Source: RGIG995 sp045543655 (GTDB lineage: Bacteria > Bacillota > Clostridia > Oscillospirales > UBA644). Taken from it: 39,421 nucleotides of DNA. The notes beneath the pieces were generated by a model, which was given only the letters and a program-made list of their open reading frames with translations, did not search any database and had not been told where the DNA came from. How positions within the stretch are numbered: the stretch's first letter is position 1; every line of letters starts with the position of its first letter. The stretch covers positions 1 through 39,421 of the forward strand of contig JAZPXN010000020.1 of the NCBI GenBank assembly GCA_045543655.1, given 5' to 3'. Below are positions 21,847-28,977 of this stretch, one piece after another. The translations under genes were made by a program, and so were the position numbers.

Positions 21847-22657
21847 CTTCCGTTCCTGCTTTTTGTTTCCGGTACTCCCGAGGAGTGACTCCGGTGCGGC
21901 TTCGGAAAAAGTTCGTAAAATAATGGGCGTCGCAGAAGTTGAGTCGGGCAGAGATTTCCGTTACCGTAAGGGACGTGTTTGCAAGAAGGTCTTTTGCAAG
22001 CCTTAACTTCCCCGAAAGAATATATTCGTAGGGGGTTATGCCGTAGGCTTCCCGGAAGACCCGGATTATGTGCGTTTTCGTAAAGAAAAGCCGTCCGGCG
22101 ATCTTGTCGAGGTCGAGATCGAATCCGGCGGAGGAATCGATCATTTCTTTCATTCTTCTCGCGGTAGTCACGTTTTGATTATCCTCCCGCAGATGGTGCG
22201 CTATCTTTTGCAAAATCCTGTGGAATAATACGGAGCATCGGTCCGACACCTCCATTGCCGAAGTGCATTCCCCGGCAATTCTGTAGAAATTCCTGAACTC
22301 TTCTTCCAGATCGATGCCTGTTACGTGATTGATCAAATCGAGTCCGTAAGCGCTGAGCAGGTGTTCCACGGCGGTTCCCGACAGGTTCATCCATATTTTC
22401 TCCCACGGATCCTCGTTGTCGGAATGATAATGATGGTTTCTTCCTTCGTGAAGAAGGTAAATATCACCTGCCTTCGCTTCAAAGGTTCGTCCGTCCTCGG
22501 TTACCGTTCCTTTGCCCTTAACCACGTATTCTATGCAGGTCAGAGGGGAGGCTCTCCGGGAGATTGCGTAGGATCCGTCGCAATAGGAAATCCCGGTCAT
22601 CATTACCTGGAAGGGGAGATCTGAGGCTCTGGGGGGCGTTGTGATTTCTTCCTTCAT
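21839..22657 (-). CDS. AraC-family transcriptional regulator with cupin sensor
   Basis: A 272-residue regulator. The N-terminal half (about 15-150) is a cupin-like ligand domain: a beta-rich stretch with VKGKGTVTEDGRTFEAKAGDIYLLHEGRNHHYHSD. The C-terminal about 100 residues carry two helix-turn-helix motifs: DLDKIAGRLFFTKTHIIRVFREAYGITPYEYI and VTEISARLNFCDAHYFTNFFRSRTGVTPREYRK. This is the layout of sugar-responsive AraC activators. ATG 22657 has GAGG 9 bases upstream; a GTG at 22672 is less well placed. It is divergent from the glutaminase-A-like gene, the promoters overlap, and that gene is the obvious target. Confidence 0.92.
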   Translation of the reverse strand: MKEEITTPPRASDLPFQVMMTGISYCDGSYAISRRASPLTCIEYVVKGKGTVTEDGRTFEAKAGDIYLLHEGRNHHYHSDNEDPWEKIWMNLSGTAVEHLLSAYGLDLINHVTGIDLEEEFRNFYRIAGECTSAMEVSDRCSVLFHRILQKIAHHLREDNQNVTTARRMKEMIDSSAGFDLDLDKIAGRLFFTKTHIIRVFREAYGITPYEYILSGKLRLAKDLLANTSLTVTEISARLNFCDAHYFTNFFRSRTGVTPREYRKQKAGTEAK

Positions 22658-22692
22658 GTTTATATTCCTCACTTTATTGTTTCTTTTTTCTC

Positions 22693-22721
22693 TTTACATC
22701 TCTATTATAATCTGTTATACT
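22693..22721 (+). promoter_or_regulatory. Promoter of the DUF4965-type gene
   Basis: TTTACA (22693-22698), 17 bp, TATACT (22716-22721). Its spacer contains the -10 of the divergent araC promoter. Both hexamers deviate from consensus, consistent with an activated promoter. Confidence 0.65.
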
Positions 22722-22732
22722 GAATTTGTCAA
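22704..22732 (-). promoter_or_regulatory. Promoter of the AraC-family gene
   Basis: Minus strand: TTGACA (22732-22727), 17 bp, TATAAT (22709-22704), a perfect consensus. It overlaps the plus-strand promoter, so the two should compete for polymerase. Confidence 0.85.
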
Positions 22733-22760
22733 GTGTTAATTTTTATACGGAGGTATTTTT

Positions 22761-24755
22761 ATGAAATTGAGAGCCCCTGCATATCCTCTTGTTACGGTGG
22801 ACCCGTATTTTAATATCTGGTCTTCCGTTGACGTTCTGACCGACGACGTTCCCCGTCATTGGACCGGCCGCCGCCACTCCATGACCGGCATGATCAGCAT
22901 TGACGGCGAATGGAAACGGTTTATGGGAAAGCTGATGCCCGACAATCTTCATTATTATCGGGAATGCGACCCTATGGAGCAGACTGACGTTCAGGTTTCT
23001 CCTCTGATCACCACCTACACCTTTACCTGTGACGAAATTGATCTTTCCGTTCGGTTTTTTACGCCGCTTCTGTTGGATGATCTGAAGGTTATGAGCCGTC
23101 CCGTTTCTTACGTGGATTACAGCATCACGTCCAAGGACGGAAAAGATCATAAAATTGAGTTTTATTACGATGCCTCTGCGGAATTGGCCGTCGACGATCC
23201 TTCCCAGTCTGTTCGGTTTTCCGTTTACGAAAACGGTGCGTCCTGCGGACGGGGTGCGCAGGATATTCTTGGTCGCTCCGGGGACGACCTGCGGATCGAA
23301 TGGGGGTACCTGCATCTCTTTGCCAGGGATCACAAGGCCTTCGTTGTAACCAAAGAGAAGGAACATACCCGTTACCGCAATTTGAAAAATTCCGTGGCAG
23401 TGGTGGAGGATCTTGACCGCGAGATCAAGGTTTCCGACGGTTGGTGCGCTCTTACCCTCTATAAGGCATACGATCTTTCTGCAACGGGCTCGGTTCAGGA
23501 CTTTATCTGTATCGGTTACGACGATCTGTATTCCATCCAGTATTTCGGTGAAAATATCAAGGGGTACTGGACGAAGGACGGCGAAACCTTTGCCGATATC
23601 TGCAAGCTGGCGCTGGACCAGCACGACGATCTTCTTGCCCGTTGTCAGGCCTTCGATCGGGACCTTTTGGAAAAGGCCGCGCCCCACGGGGAGAAATACT
23701 GCGACATTCTCTCTCTGGTTTACCGTCAGGTCATCTCTGCTCATAAGCTTACCTGGAATGGGGAATCCTTCCAGTTCCTTTCCAAGGAAAACTTCTCCAA
23801 CGGGTGCATCGGTACCGTGGACGTTACCTATCCTTCGATTCCCCTGTTCCTGCTTTACCGCCCCGAGTTGATCTTCGGCATGCTGGATCCCGTTTTTAAG
23901 TATGCTAACAGCGATGCCTGGCCCTATCCCTACGCGCCTCACGACGTAGGCCAGTATCCTCTGGCCAACGGTCAGGTCTACGGTATGACCAAGAAATATC
24001 TGGATAAGAATCCTGATCCCGAATATATGCAGATGCCGATCGAGGAATGCGGAAATATGCTTCTTTGCGTGGCCGCCGCCTGCAATGCTCTTAAGGATTA
24101 TTCTTACGCAGAAAAGAATTCCGCTACCCTTCAGAAGTGGGTGGATTATTTGATGGAGAAGGGTTTGGATCCCGAGAATCAGCTTTGCACGGACGATTTT
24201 GCCGGTCATCTCGCCCACAATACCAACCTTTCCGTAAAGGCGATTATGGGCATTGCCTCCTGGGGTATGATCTGCGGGAATCTTGGTGACAAGGCAGGCG
24301 AAGAAAAATACCTCTCCGAAGCGCGGAAGCTTGCCGCCCTCTGGAAGGAAAGAGCATATGACCGTGTCCTCGGCTGTTACCGTCTTGCCTTCGATCAGCC
24401 CGAGACCTGGAGTGTCAAATACAACCTGGTCTGGGACAAGCTGTTCGGCTTGAACGTTTTTGATGCCGATATCTTCGAAACCGAAGTAAAGGGATATCTG
24501 AACCGAATCAACCGTTTCGGCTTGCCTCTCGATTGCCGCAAGGATTACAGTAAGAGTGACTGGCAGATGTGGTCCACCGTCCTTACCGACGACAAGGAGT
24601 ACGAGAAGGCTATTATCGATGCCATGTGGACTTGCATGGATGAGATCCGGGAGCGGGTCCCCTTCTCCGATTGGTACTATACCTCCACTCCTCATATGGT
24701 AGGCTTCCAGAACCGTACCGTCCAGGGCGGTCTGTTCATCAATCTGCTGAAGTAA
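22761..24755 (+). CDS. Glutaminase-A-like protein (DUF5127, DUF4965 and DUF1793 type)
   Basis: A 664-residue protein. It opens LRAPAYPLVTVDPYFNIWSS, and the first about 230 residues form a beta-rich domain of the DUF5127 kind. From about 255 an alpha-toroid-like domain carries the family patterns NFSNGCIGTVDVTYPS, GQYPLANGQ, MPIEECGNMLLC, DDFAGHLAHNTNLSVKAIMGIAS and YNLVWDKLFGLN, matching DUF4965 and DUF1793. Relatives are annotated glutaminase A, but the six-hairpin fold resembles carbohydrate hydrolases, so the real substrate is open. There is no signal peptide, which points to cytoplasmic action on an imported compound. GGAGG is 7 bases before ATG 22761. It is divergent from an AraC regulator; the AraC context favours a sugar-type substrate. 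Confidence 0.82.
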   Translation: MKLRAPAYPLVTVDPYFNIWSSVDVLTDDVPRHWTGRRHSMTGMISIDGEWKRFMGKLMPDNLHYYRECDPMEQTDVQVSPLITTYTFTCDEIDLSVRFFTPLLLDDLKVMSRPVSYVDYSITSKDGKDHKIEFYYDASAELAVDDPSQSVRFSVYENGASCGRGAQDILGRSGDDLRIEWGYLHLFARDHKAFVVTKEKEHTRYRNLKNSVAVVEDLDREIKVSDGWCALTLYKAYDLSATGSVQDFICIGYDDLYSIQYFGENIKGYWTKDGETFADICKLALDQHDDLLARCQAFDRDLLEKAAPHGEKYCDILSLVYRQVISAHKLTWNGESFQFLSKENFSNGCIGTVDVTYPSIPLFLLYRPELIFGMLDPVFKYANSDAWPYPYAPHDVGQYPLANGQVYGMTKKYLDKNPDPEYMQMPIEECGNMLLCVAAACNALKDYSYAEKNSATLQKWVDYLMEKGLDPENQLCTDDFAGHLAHNTNLSVKAIMGIASWGMICGNLGDKAGEEKYLSEARKLAALWKERAYDRVLGCYRLAFDQPETWSVKYNLVWDKLFGLNVFDADIFETEVKGYLNRINRFGLPLDCRKDYSKSDWQMWSTVLTDDKEYEKAIIDAMWTCMDEIRERVPFSDWYYTSTPHMVGFQNRTVQGGLFINLLK

Positions 24756-24770
24756 AAGCGGTATAAAATA

Positions 24771-24796
24771 AGGTCCCCCATTTTGGGGGACCTTTT
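24771..24796. terminator. Bidirectional terminator between convergent genes
   Basis: Perfect 9 bp stem AGGTCCCCC (24771-24779) and GGGGGACCT (24785-24793) with loop ATTTT, then TTTTC. On the minus strand TTATTTTAT follows the hairpin. Confidence 0.9.
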
Positions 24797-24804
24797 CATA
24801 TCGT

Positions 24805-25476
24805 TTATTCTCTTGATTTCTTCGGCTTGAGATAGATTACGCTTACTACCAACCCCACGAGAATCAACCCGGCGCCGATTCCGATGAGCACCAGACGGAT
24901 GGCGGTGACTTTCCCGAGCCCTTGGGCACTACTAAATACCTTATCCGGGATGACGATACCTTCCGGTGCATCTTTGGAAGAGAATCGGTTGATTCCCGGT
25001 ATCGCTTCCGTTTGTTCCATCAGATTCGTATATTTTACGTCGGCTGCCGAGAGGAGATCCTGCGTCAGATCGGGTTTGTTGTAAAGCTCCAAAAACTCGT
25101 TTCTGGCGGCTGTCAGAATGGTTTCCATTTCTTCGGACAGGACGATGTCGGGGGCGTAAAGATACAGTTCCAGCGTAGTAACGTAAGAGAGCAACATTTC
25201 CCGGTTCAAAACCGGAACCAATCTATCCTTTTTCTCCTTCATATTCGATACGGCGGCATTCACTTCTTCCTGCGTAGCATATTCGTTCTCGTAGATCGAA
25301 AATGCGTACGTAACGGCAGACTGATAGGCCTGATAGGAATCTGAGGTGTAAAGAGACGGATTGTAATTCTCATTGAGAAGGGCCGTCAGATCCCCTTTGT
25401 CGGCCTCTGCAAAGGCAGTGACGGAAAGGGTAATCAGACAGGCAAGGAACAGAAGAAGGGCAACGGCACGTTTCAT
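24805..25476 (-). CDS. Membrane-anchored exported protein with FIVAR-like domain
   Basis: A 223-residue protein with a signal peptide (about 1-23, cut near AFAEA), an external part and one C-terminal membrane helix (about 194-215) followed by the basic tail KPKKSRE, so most of it faces outside. The first outer stretch (about 26-86) has the pattern DKGDLTALLNENYNP, then EVNAAVSNMKEKKDRL, which resembles FIVAR domains of surface proteins and matches the outline in the LRR lipoprotein at 9.2 kb. The rest is helical and unrecognised. GGGAGG precedes ATG 25476. It is transcribed alone from its own promoter; the function is unknown. Confidence 0.75.
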   Translation of the reverse strand: MKRAVALLLFLACLITLSVTAFAEADKGDLTALLNENYNPSLYTSDSYQAYQSAVTYAFSIYENEYATQEEVNAAVSNMKEKKDRLVPVLNREMLLSYVTTLELYLYAPDIVLSEEMETILTAARNEFLELYNKPDLTQDLLSAADVKYTNLMEQTEAIPGINRFSSKDAPEGIVIPDKVFSSAQGLGKVTAIRLVLIGIGAGLILVGLVVSVIYLKPKKSRE

Positions 25477-25518
25477 GTAATTCCTCCCGGAGTGTGGGTT
25501 ATGATTCGTTACGCAATC

Positions 25519-25547
25519 ATTATACCATTTTATCGGAAGGATGTCAA
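25519..25547 (-). promoter_or_regulatory. Promoter of the FIVAR-like gene
   Basis: Minus strand: TTGACA (25547-25542), 17 bp, TATAAT (25524-25519), a perfect consensus located right after the DUF4830 gene. Confidence 0.87.
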
Positions 25548-25560
25548 GGGCGAAATTGTA

Positions 25561-26112
25561 TTATTTTCCGCCGCTGCCGATGGAATCCAGCATTTCTTCC
25601 TTAGTAATGCCGGAAGAGGCCGATTCCTGGTCCTTTAGAGGCGCATCGGTTTTTTCCGGCATTTGCAGCGTATGCATAAAGCCGCCGGAGGATACGCTGG
25701 ATACGTCAGCCGCTACGATCTTGTCGTCGATAACGATAACGTTGGCAAGAACCTGTGCCTTCGTTTCGTTGGGATAATTTGAAATGGTATAGGTGTATCT
25801 CGTTCCAGCGTCACCTTTATAGCCGTTAAGATCGAACCCTTGGCTGATCTGCAGAGCGTTATATTCCGTATACGTCTGATCGAATTCCTCCGGAATGGTG
25901 ATGCTGACCACTTCGACCGGATCGTTGGAGACTTTCCATCCGAAGGTCTCCAGATATTCCACCCGGTCCTCGTTTGTTTCTCCCTTTACCACGTCCTTTG
26001 ATGCCTGAATCCCCGTAGGCAACGAGATCAGAAGTAAAAGCACGAGGCACGCGCTGACCAATGCTGCGGTAAGAATCTTCGTTTTCGTCAGTTTTGTCGA
26101 AAAAATGAACAT
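25561..26112 (-). CDS. DUF4830-domain membrane-anchored protein
   Basis: A 183-residue protein. After a basic start (MFIFSTKLTKTK) a hydrophobic segment (about 13-34) anchors it in the membrane, and the rest is outside. The core EYLETFGWKVSNDPVEVVSITIPEEFDQTYTEYNALQISQGFDLNGYKG, followed by RYTYTISNYP and VANVIVID, is characteristic of DUF4830 proteins of Clostridia, whose function is not known. The tail (about 155-183) is polar and ends GSGGK. The start is ATG 26112 with AAAGGTG 7 bases upstream; longer in-frame versions run through a non-coding promoter region. I see no clear promoter for it, and no terminator before the next minus-strand promoter. Confidence 0.75.
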   Translation of the reverse strand: MFIFSTKLTKTKILTAALVSACLVLLLLISLPTGIQASKDVVKGETNEDRVEYLETFGWKVSNDPVEVVSITIPEEFDQTYTEYNALQISQGFDLNGYKGDAGTRYTYTISNYPNETKAQVLANVIVIDDKIVAADVSSVSSGGFMHTLQMPEKTDAPLKDQESASSGITKEEMLDSIGSGGK

Positions 26113-26190
26113 AGTTATCACCTTTCCCGATGGTTTGTTATACTTGATTGTATTTCTTGCCTCGCAAAAATATTCTGCATTCCGGAAATC

Positions 26191-26219
26191 TTGACAAATC
26201 CCCGTAAATGTGATATAAT
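26191..26219 (+). promoter_or_regulatory. Promoter of the pnuC-like gene and its leader RNA
   Basis: TTGACA (26191-26196), 17 bp, TATAAT (26214-26219), a perfect consensus. RNA start is expected near 26226. Confidence 0.88.
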
Positions 26220-26225
26220 ATCTTA

Positions 26226-26316
26226 AATTGAAACGCTGCCACCGGGTAGCGGATGCTTCGGGCATCTGTTCGCATGTCGTTAGGTCTTTGAAGATATGCG
26301 TAACAGGTGCTTTTTT
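26226..26316 (+). promoter_or_regulatory. Terminator-type leader RNA of the pnuC-like gene (candidate riboswitch)
   Basis: Two hairpins are stacked directly: CGCTGCC (26234-26240) with GGTAGCG (26245-26251), then GATGC (26252-26256) with GCATC (26262-26266). The right arm of the second hairpin is also the left arm of a terminator, whose pairing is GCATCTGTT (26262-26270) with AACAGGTGC (26302-26310), plus CGCAT with ATGCG and then six T. The two states exclude each other. I do not match it to a known riboswitch class; the NAD+-II class lies upstream of pnuC in Streptococcus but I cannot confirm it here. Confidence 0.6.
26262..26316 (+). terminator. Regulated terminator before the pnuC-like gene
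   Basis: Nine base pairs (26262-26270 with 26302-26310) extended by five more (26271-26275 with 26296-26300) past a one-base bulge, then TTTTTT (26311-26316). The Shine-Dalgarno GGAGG (26321-26325) follows at once. Confidence 0.8.
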
Positions 26317-26332
26317 ATTTGGAGGTATTTCT

Positions 26333-27019
26333 ATGAAACGCCTTTTACACTATTTTACCCCGGGAGAGTGGATTCTTTGGGGTTCTTCGGTGATTCTGAT
26401 CGTCGTTTCCTTTCTCCTTTTCGGCAGGGGCGATGCTTTGACTCTGATCGCGTCTCTCATCGGCGTGACCTCTCTGATTTTCAATGCAAAAGGAAACCCT
26501 TTCGGACAGATATTGATGATTGTTTTCAGTGTCTTTTACGGTGTGATTTCCTTTGCCCTTGCCTATTACGGCGAAATGATCACTTATCTCGGCATGACGG
26601 CACCCATGTCGCTGATCGCATTGATTTCCTGGCTTCGAAACCCCTTCGAAGGACGCAGGGAAGAGGTTCGGGTCAACCGTATTTCCCACAAGGAGTTCTG
26701 CTTCGCCTTTGTTTTGACGGGGGCGGTCACGGTTGCGTTTTACTTTATTCTTGCGGCGTTGAACACCGCAAATCTTCTGCCGAGCACACTTTCGGTTGCA
26801 ACCAGCTTTTTTGCCGTTTATCTTACCTTTCGCCGAAGTCCTTGGTTTGCGTTGGCGTATGCCGCAAACGATCTCGTGCTCATCGTCTTATGGGTACTTG
26901 CTTCGTTTCACGATTCATCAAATATATCGGTAACGGTGTGCTTCATTCTTTTTCTGATCAACGATGTCTACGGATTCATCAGTTGGCTGAAGATGGAAAA
27001 ACGGCAGAAGGGGCTTTGA
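26333..27019 (+). CDS. pnuC: PnuC-family vitamin-precursor transporter
   Basis: A 228-residue integral membrane protein with about seven hydrophobic segments. The order LLHYFTPGEWILWGSS, LIASLIGVTSLIFNAKGNPFGQILMIVFSVFYGVISF, GMTAPMSLIALISWLRNPFEG and a final FLINDVYGFISWLKMEK is that of PnuC-type facilitators. These carry nicotinamide riboside, or in some branches thiamine (PnuT) or riboflavin (PnuX), with trapping by phosphorylation in the cell. No nadR, thiN or other kinase gene is adjacent, so the cargo is open. GGAGG is 7 bases before ATG 26333. A terminator-type leader controls it. Alone in its transcript. Confidence 0.85.
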   Translation: MKRLLHYFTPGEWILWGSSVILIVVSFLLFGRGDALTLIASLIGVTSLIFNAKGNPFGQILMIVFSVFYGVISFALAYYGEMITYLGMTAPMSLIALISWLRNPFEGRREEVRVNRISHKEFCFAFVLTGAVTVAFYFILAALNTANLLPSTLSVATSFFAVYLTFRRSPWFALAYAANDLVLIVLWVLASFHDSSNISVTVCFILFLINDVYGFISWLKMEKRQKGL

Positions 27020-27095
27020 AATCCGGGGATCTTCGCAAAAATCGAACAGATATGAAAAATTGTTTGAAGAAAGAGAAACAAAAAAGAAGTTTCTA

Positions 27096-27124
27096 TTGCA
27101 AATTTACGCGGTTTGTGCTATAAT
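27096..27124 (+). promoter_or_regulatory. Promoter of the ABC exporter operon
   Basis: TTGCAA (27096-27101), 17 bp, TATAAT (27119-27124). The leader holds a small hairpin GCGGA-AAATG-TCCGC just before the ribosome binding site. Confidence 0.82.
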
Positions 27125-27195
27125 TAGTTGAATCGCACTATGTATTTCGTTTCGACCCAATTTATGTTTTGCGGAAAATGTCCGCGGGAGAAAAT

Positions 27196-28977
27196 ATGGT
27201 ATTCGGTAAGCACATCAACCGCTATTATCTGCGTTATTCCTGGCTCCTGCTTTTGGGGCTTGCGGCGCTGATTATGGTAGACTATTTTCAATTGAAGATT
27301 CCGGAACTCTATCAGATGGTAATCAACGGAATGAACCACGGTCAGGTAGTGACCGACGGCGTTGCTATGGTTTTTGATCTGGAGTTTCTCCTGGATAAAA
27401 TCTGCCTGCCTCTGATCTTTATTATTCTTGGGATGATCGCCGGACGTTTCCTTTGGCGCGTCTGCTTTTTCGGTGCAGCCACGTGGCTTGAGACCGATCT
27501 GCGGGACCGGATGTTCGACCACTGCAAGGATCTGTCCCGTCAGTATTATCAGGTCAACAAGGTCGGGAATCTGATGTCCCTTTTTACGAACGATCTTGAT
27601 ACGGTGCAGGAATGCTTCGGTTGGGGCGTTATGATGTTTTTCGACGCTTTGTTTCTTGGCGTTCTCGCCATAATCAAGATGTGGCGGATGGATATGGTTC
27701 TGACCCTGTTTTCTCTGATTCCTATGGCCTTTTTGCTGGTCATTGCTACCGTCGTCGGGAAGTCCATGATGAAAAAGTGGGACGTTCGCCAGGAAGCCTT
27801 TTCCGACCTTTCGGATTTTTCCCAGGAAAGCTTTTCAGGGATCGCCGTCATCAAGGCCTTCGTCAAGGAACTGAAGGAGCTTCTCGCTTTCAAAGAACTC
27901 AATAAGAAAAACGAGAAGGCAAACGTGGAATATACAAAAGCATCCACCCTGCTCCGGATCATGGTAACCCTTTTCGTGGAATCCGTGATCTGCGTCATTC
28001 TTGGTTACGGCGGCTATCTCGTCTACAACGGAACCTTCAACGCCGGCCAGCTGATTGAATTTATCGGTTATTTTAACGCGATCGTATGGCCTATTATGGC
28101 GGTCTCCGAACTGGTGGATATGACTTCCCGGGGACAGGCTTCTCTCAAGCGCATTAGCGAGCTGCTTGACGCGAAGCAGGACGTCATCGACCGTGAAAAC
28201 CTCTCCGATCTTGGAGAGGTGAAGGGAACCATCGAATTTAAAGATCTTACCTTCCGCTATCCCGAAGGGGAATATGATGCACTGCACAACGTTTCCTTCG
28301 TTATCAACGCCGGGGAAAACGTTGGGATCGTTGGGAAGACCGGCGCTGGGAAAACGACCGTCGTCGACTTGATTTTGCGGGGATACAACGTGCCCGACGG
28401 CACCGTCTTTATCGACGGACACGACGTCAATACCGTACCCATCCGGCAGGTTCGTGCTGCATCTGCCTACGTTCCTCAGGATAATTTCCTTTTCAGCGAT
28501 ACGATTTCCAACAACATTGCCTTCGGGGTGGACGGCGTTTCCGAGGATCGGATCGAAGAGGTTGCCCGCCTTGCCGACGTTCACGGGAATATTGCGGAAT
28601 TTAAAGAGGGATATCAAACCGTTCTCGGAGAGCGTGGCGTTACGGTTTCCGGCGGACAGAAGCAGCGCATTTCCATTGCCCGTGCTCTGCTGAAAGAGGC
28701 ACCCATCTTAATTCTTGACGACTCGGTCTCGGCCGTGGATACCAGGACGGAACGGGTGATTCTTGAGAATCTCCGGAAGACCAGAGAAGGAAAGACCACC
28801 ATCCTTATTGCCCATCGCATCTCTACCATTGAGAAAATGGATAAGATTATTTTTATTGACGACGGCACCGTGCTTGCCGTTGGTACCCATGAAGAGCTGT
28901 GCGCCACTTGTCCGGAATACCGCAAGATGGTAGACCTTCAGAAACTGGAAGAGGAAGGAGAGGACCGCCATGCATGA
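27196..28977 (+). CDS. ABC exporter half-transporter 1 (degenerate catalytic site)
   Basis: A 593-residue protein with an N-terminal six-helix type IV exporter domain (about 1-320) and a nucleotide-binding domain (about 340-590). Walker A is GKTGAGKTT (380-388), the signature VSGGQ (484-488), Walker B ends LILDDS with D508, and the switch histidine is H540 in AHRIS. The residue after D508 is D509, where a catalytic glutamate is usual, so this subunit holds the non-hydrolysing site of a heterodimer, as in TM287/288 or BmrCD. ATG 27196 follows GGGAG by 5 bases. It overlaps the partner gene by 8 bases. Cargo unknown; drug or lipid export is common. Confidence 0.93.
   Translation: MVFGKHINRYYLRYSWLLLLGLAALIMVDYFQLKIPELYQMVINGMNHGQVVTDGVAMVFDLEFLLDKICLPLIFIILGMIAGRFLWRVCFFGAATWLETDLRDRMFDHCKDLSRQYYQVNKVGNLMSLFTNDLDTVQECFGWGVMMFFDALFLGVLAIIKMWRMDMVLTLFSLIPMAFLLVIATVVGKSMMKKWDVRQEAFSDLSDFSQESFSGIAVIKAFVKELKELLAFKELNKKNEKANVEYTKASTLLRIMVTLFVESVICVILGYGGYLVYNGTFNAGQLIEFIGYFNAIVWPIMAVSELVDMTSRGQASLKRISELLDAKQDVIDRENLSDLGEVKGTIEFKDLTFRYPEGEYDALHNVSFVINAGENVGIVGKTGAGKTTVVDLILRGYNVPDGTVFIDGHDVNTVPIRQVRAASAYVPQDNFLFSDTISNNIAFGVDGVSEDRIEEVARLADVHGNIAEFKEGYQTVLGERGVTVSGGQKQRISIARALLKEAPILILDDSVSAVDTRTERVILENLRKTREGKTTILIAHRISTIEKMDKIIFIDDGTVLAVGTHEELCATCPEYRKMVDLQKLEEEGEDRHA

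Noticed and set aside
22743..24695. A 650-residue open frame on the minus strand across the DUF4965-type gene
   Set aside because: It runs antisense to a gene with clear family motifs, a promoter and a ribosome binding site. Its own translation shows no recognisable domain, and its openness follows from the codon bias of the real gene.
26226..26316. TPP, FMN, T-box or c-di-GMP class for the pnuC leader
   Set aside because: The conserved cores of these RNAs (for example CUGAGA for TPP or the GGUACCGCG-type T-box bulge) are not present, so I left the class open.
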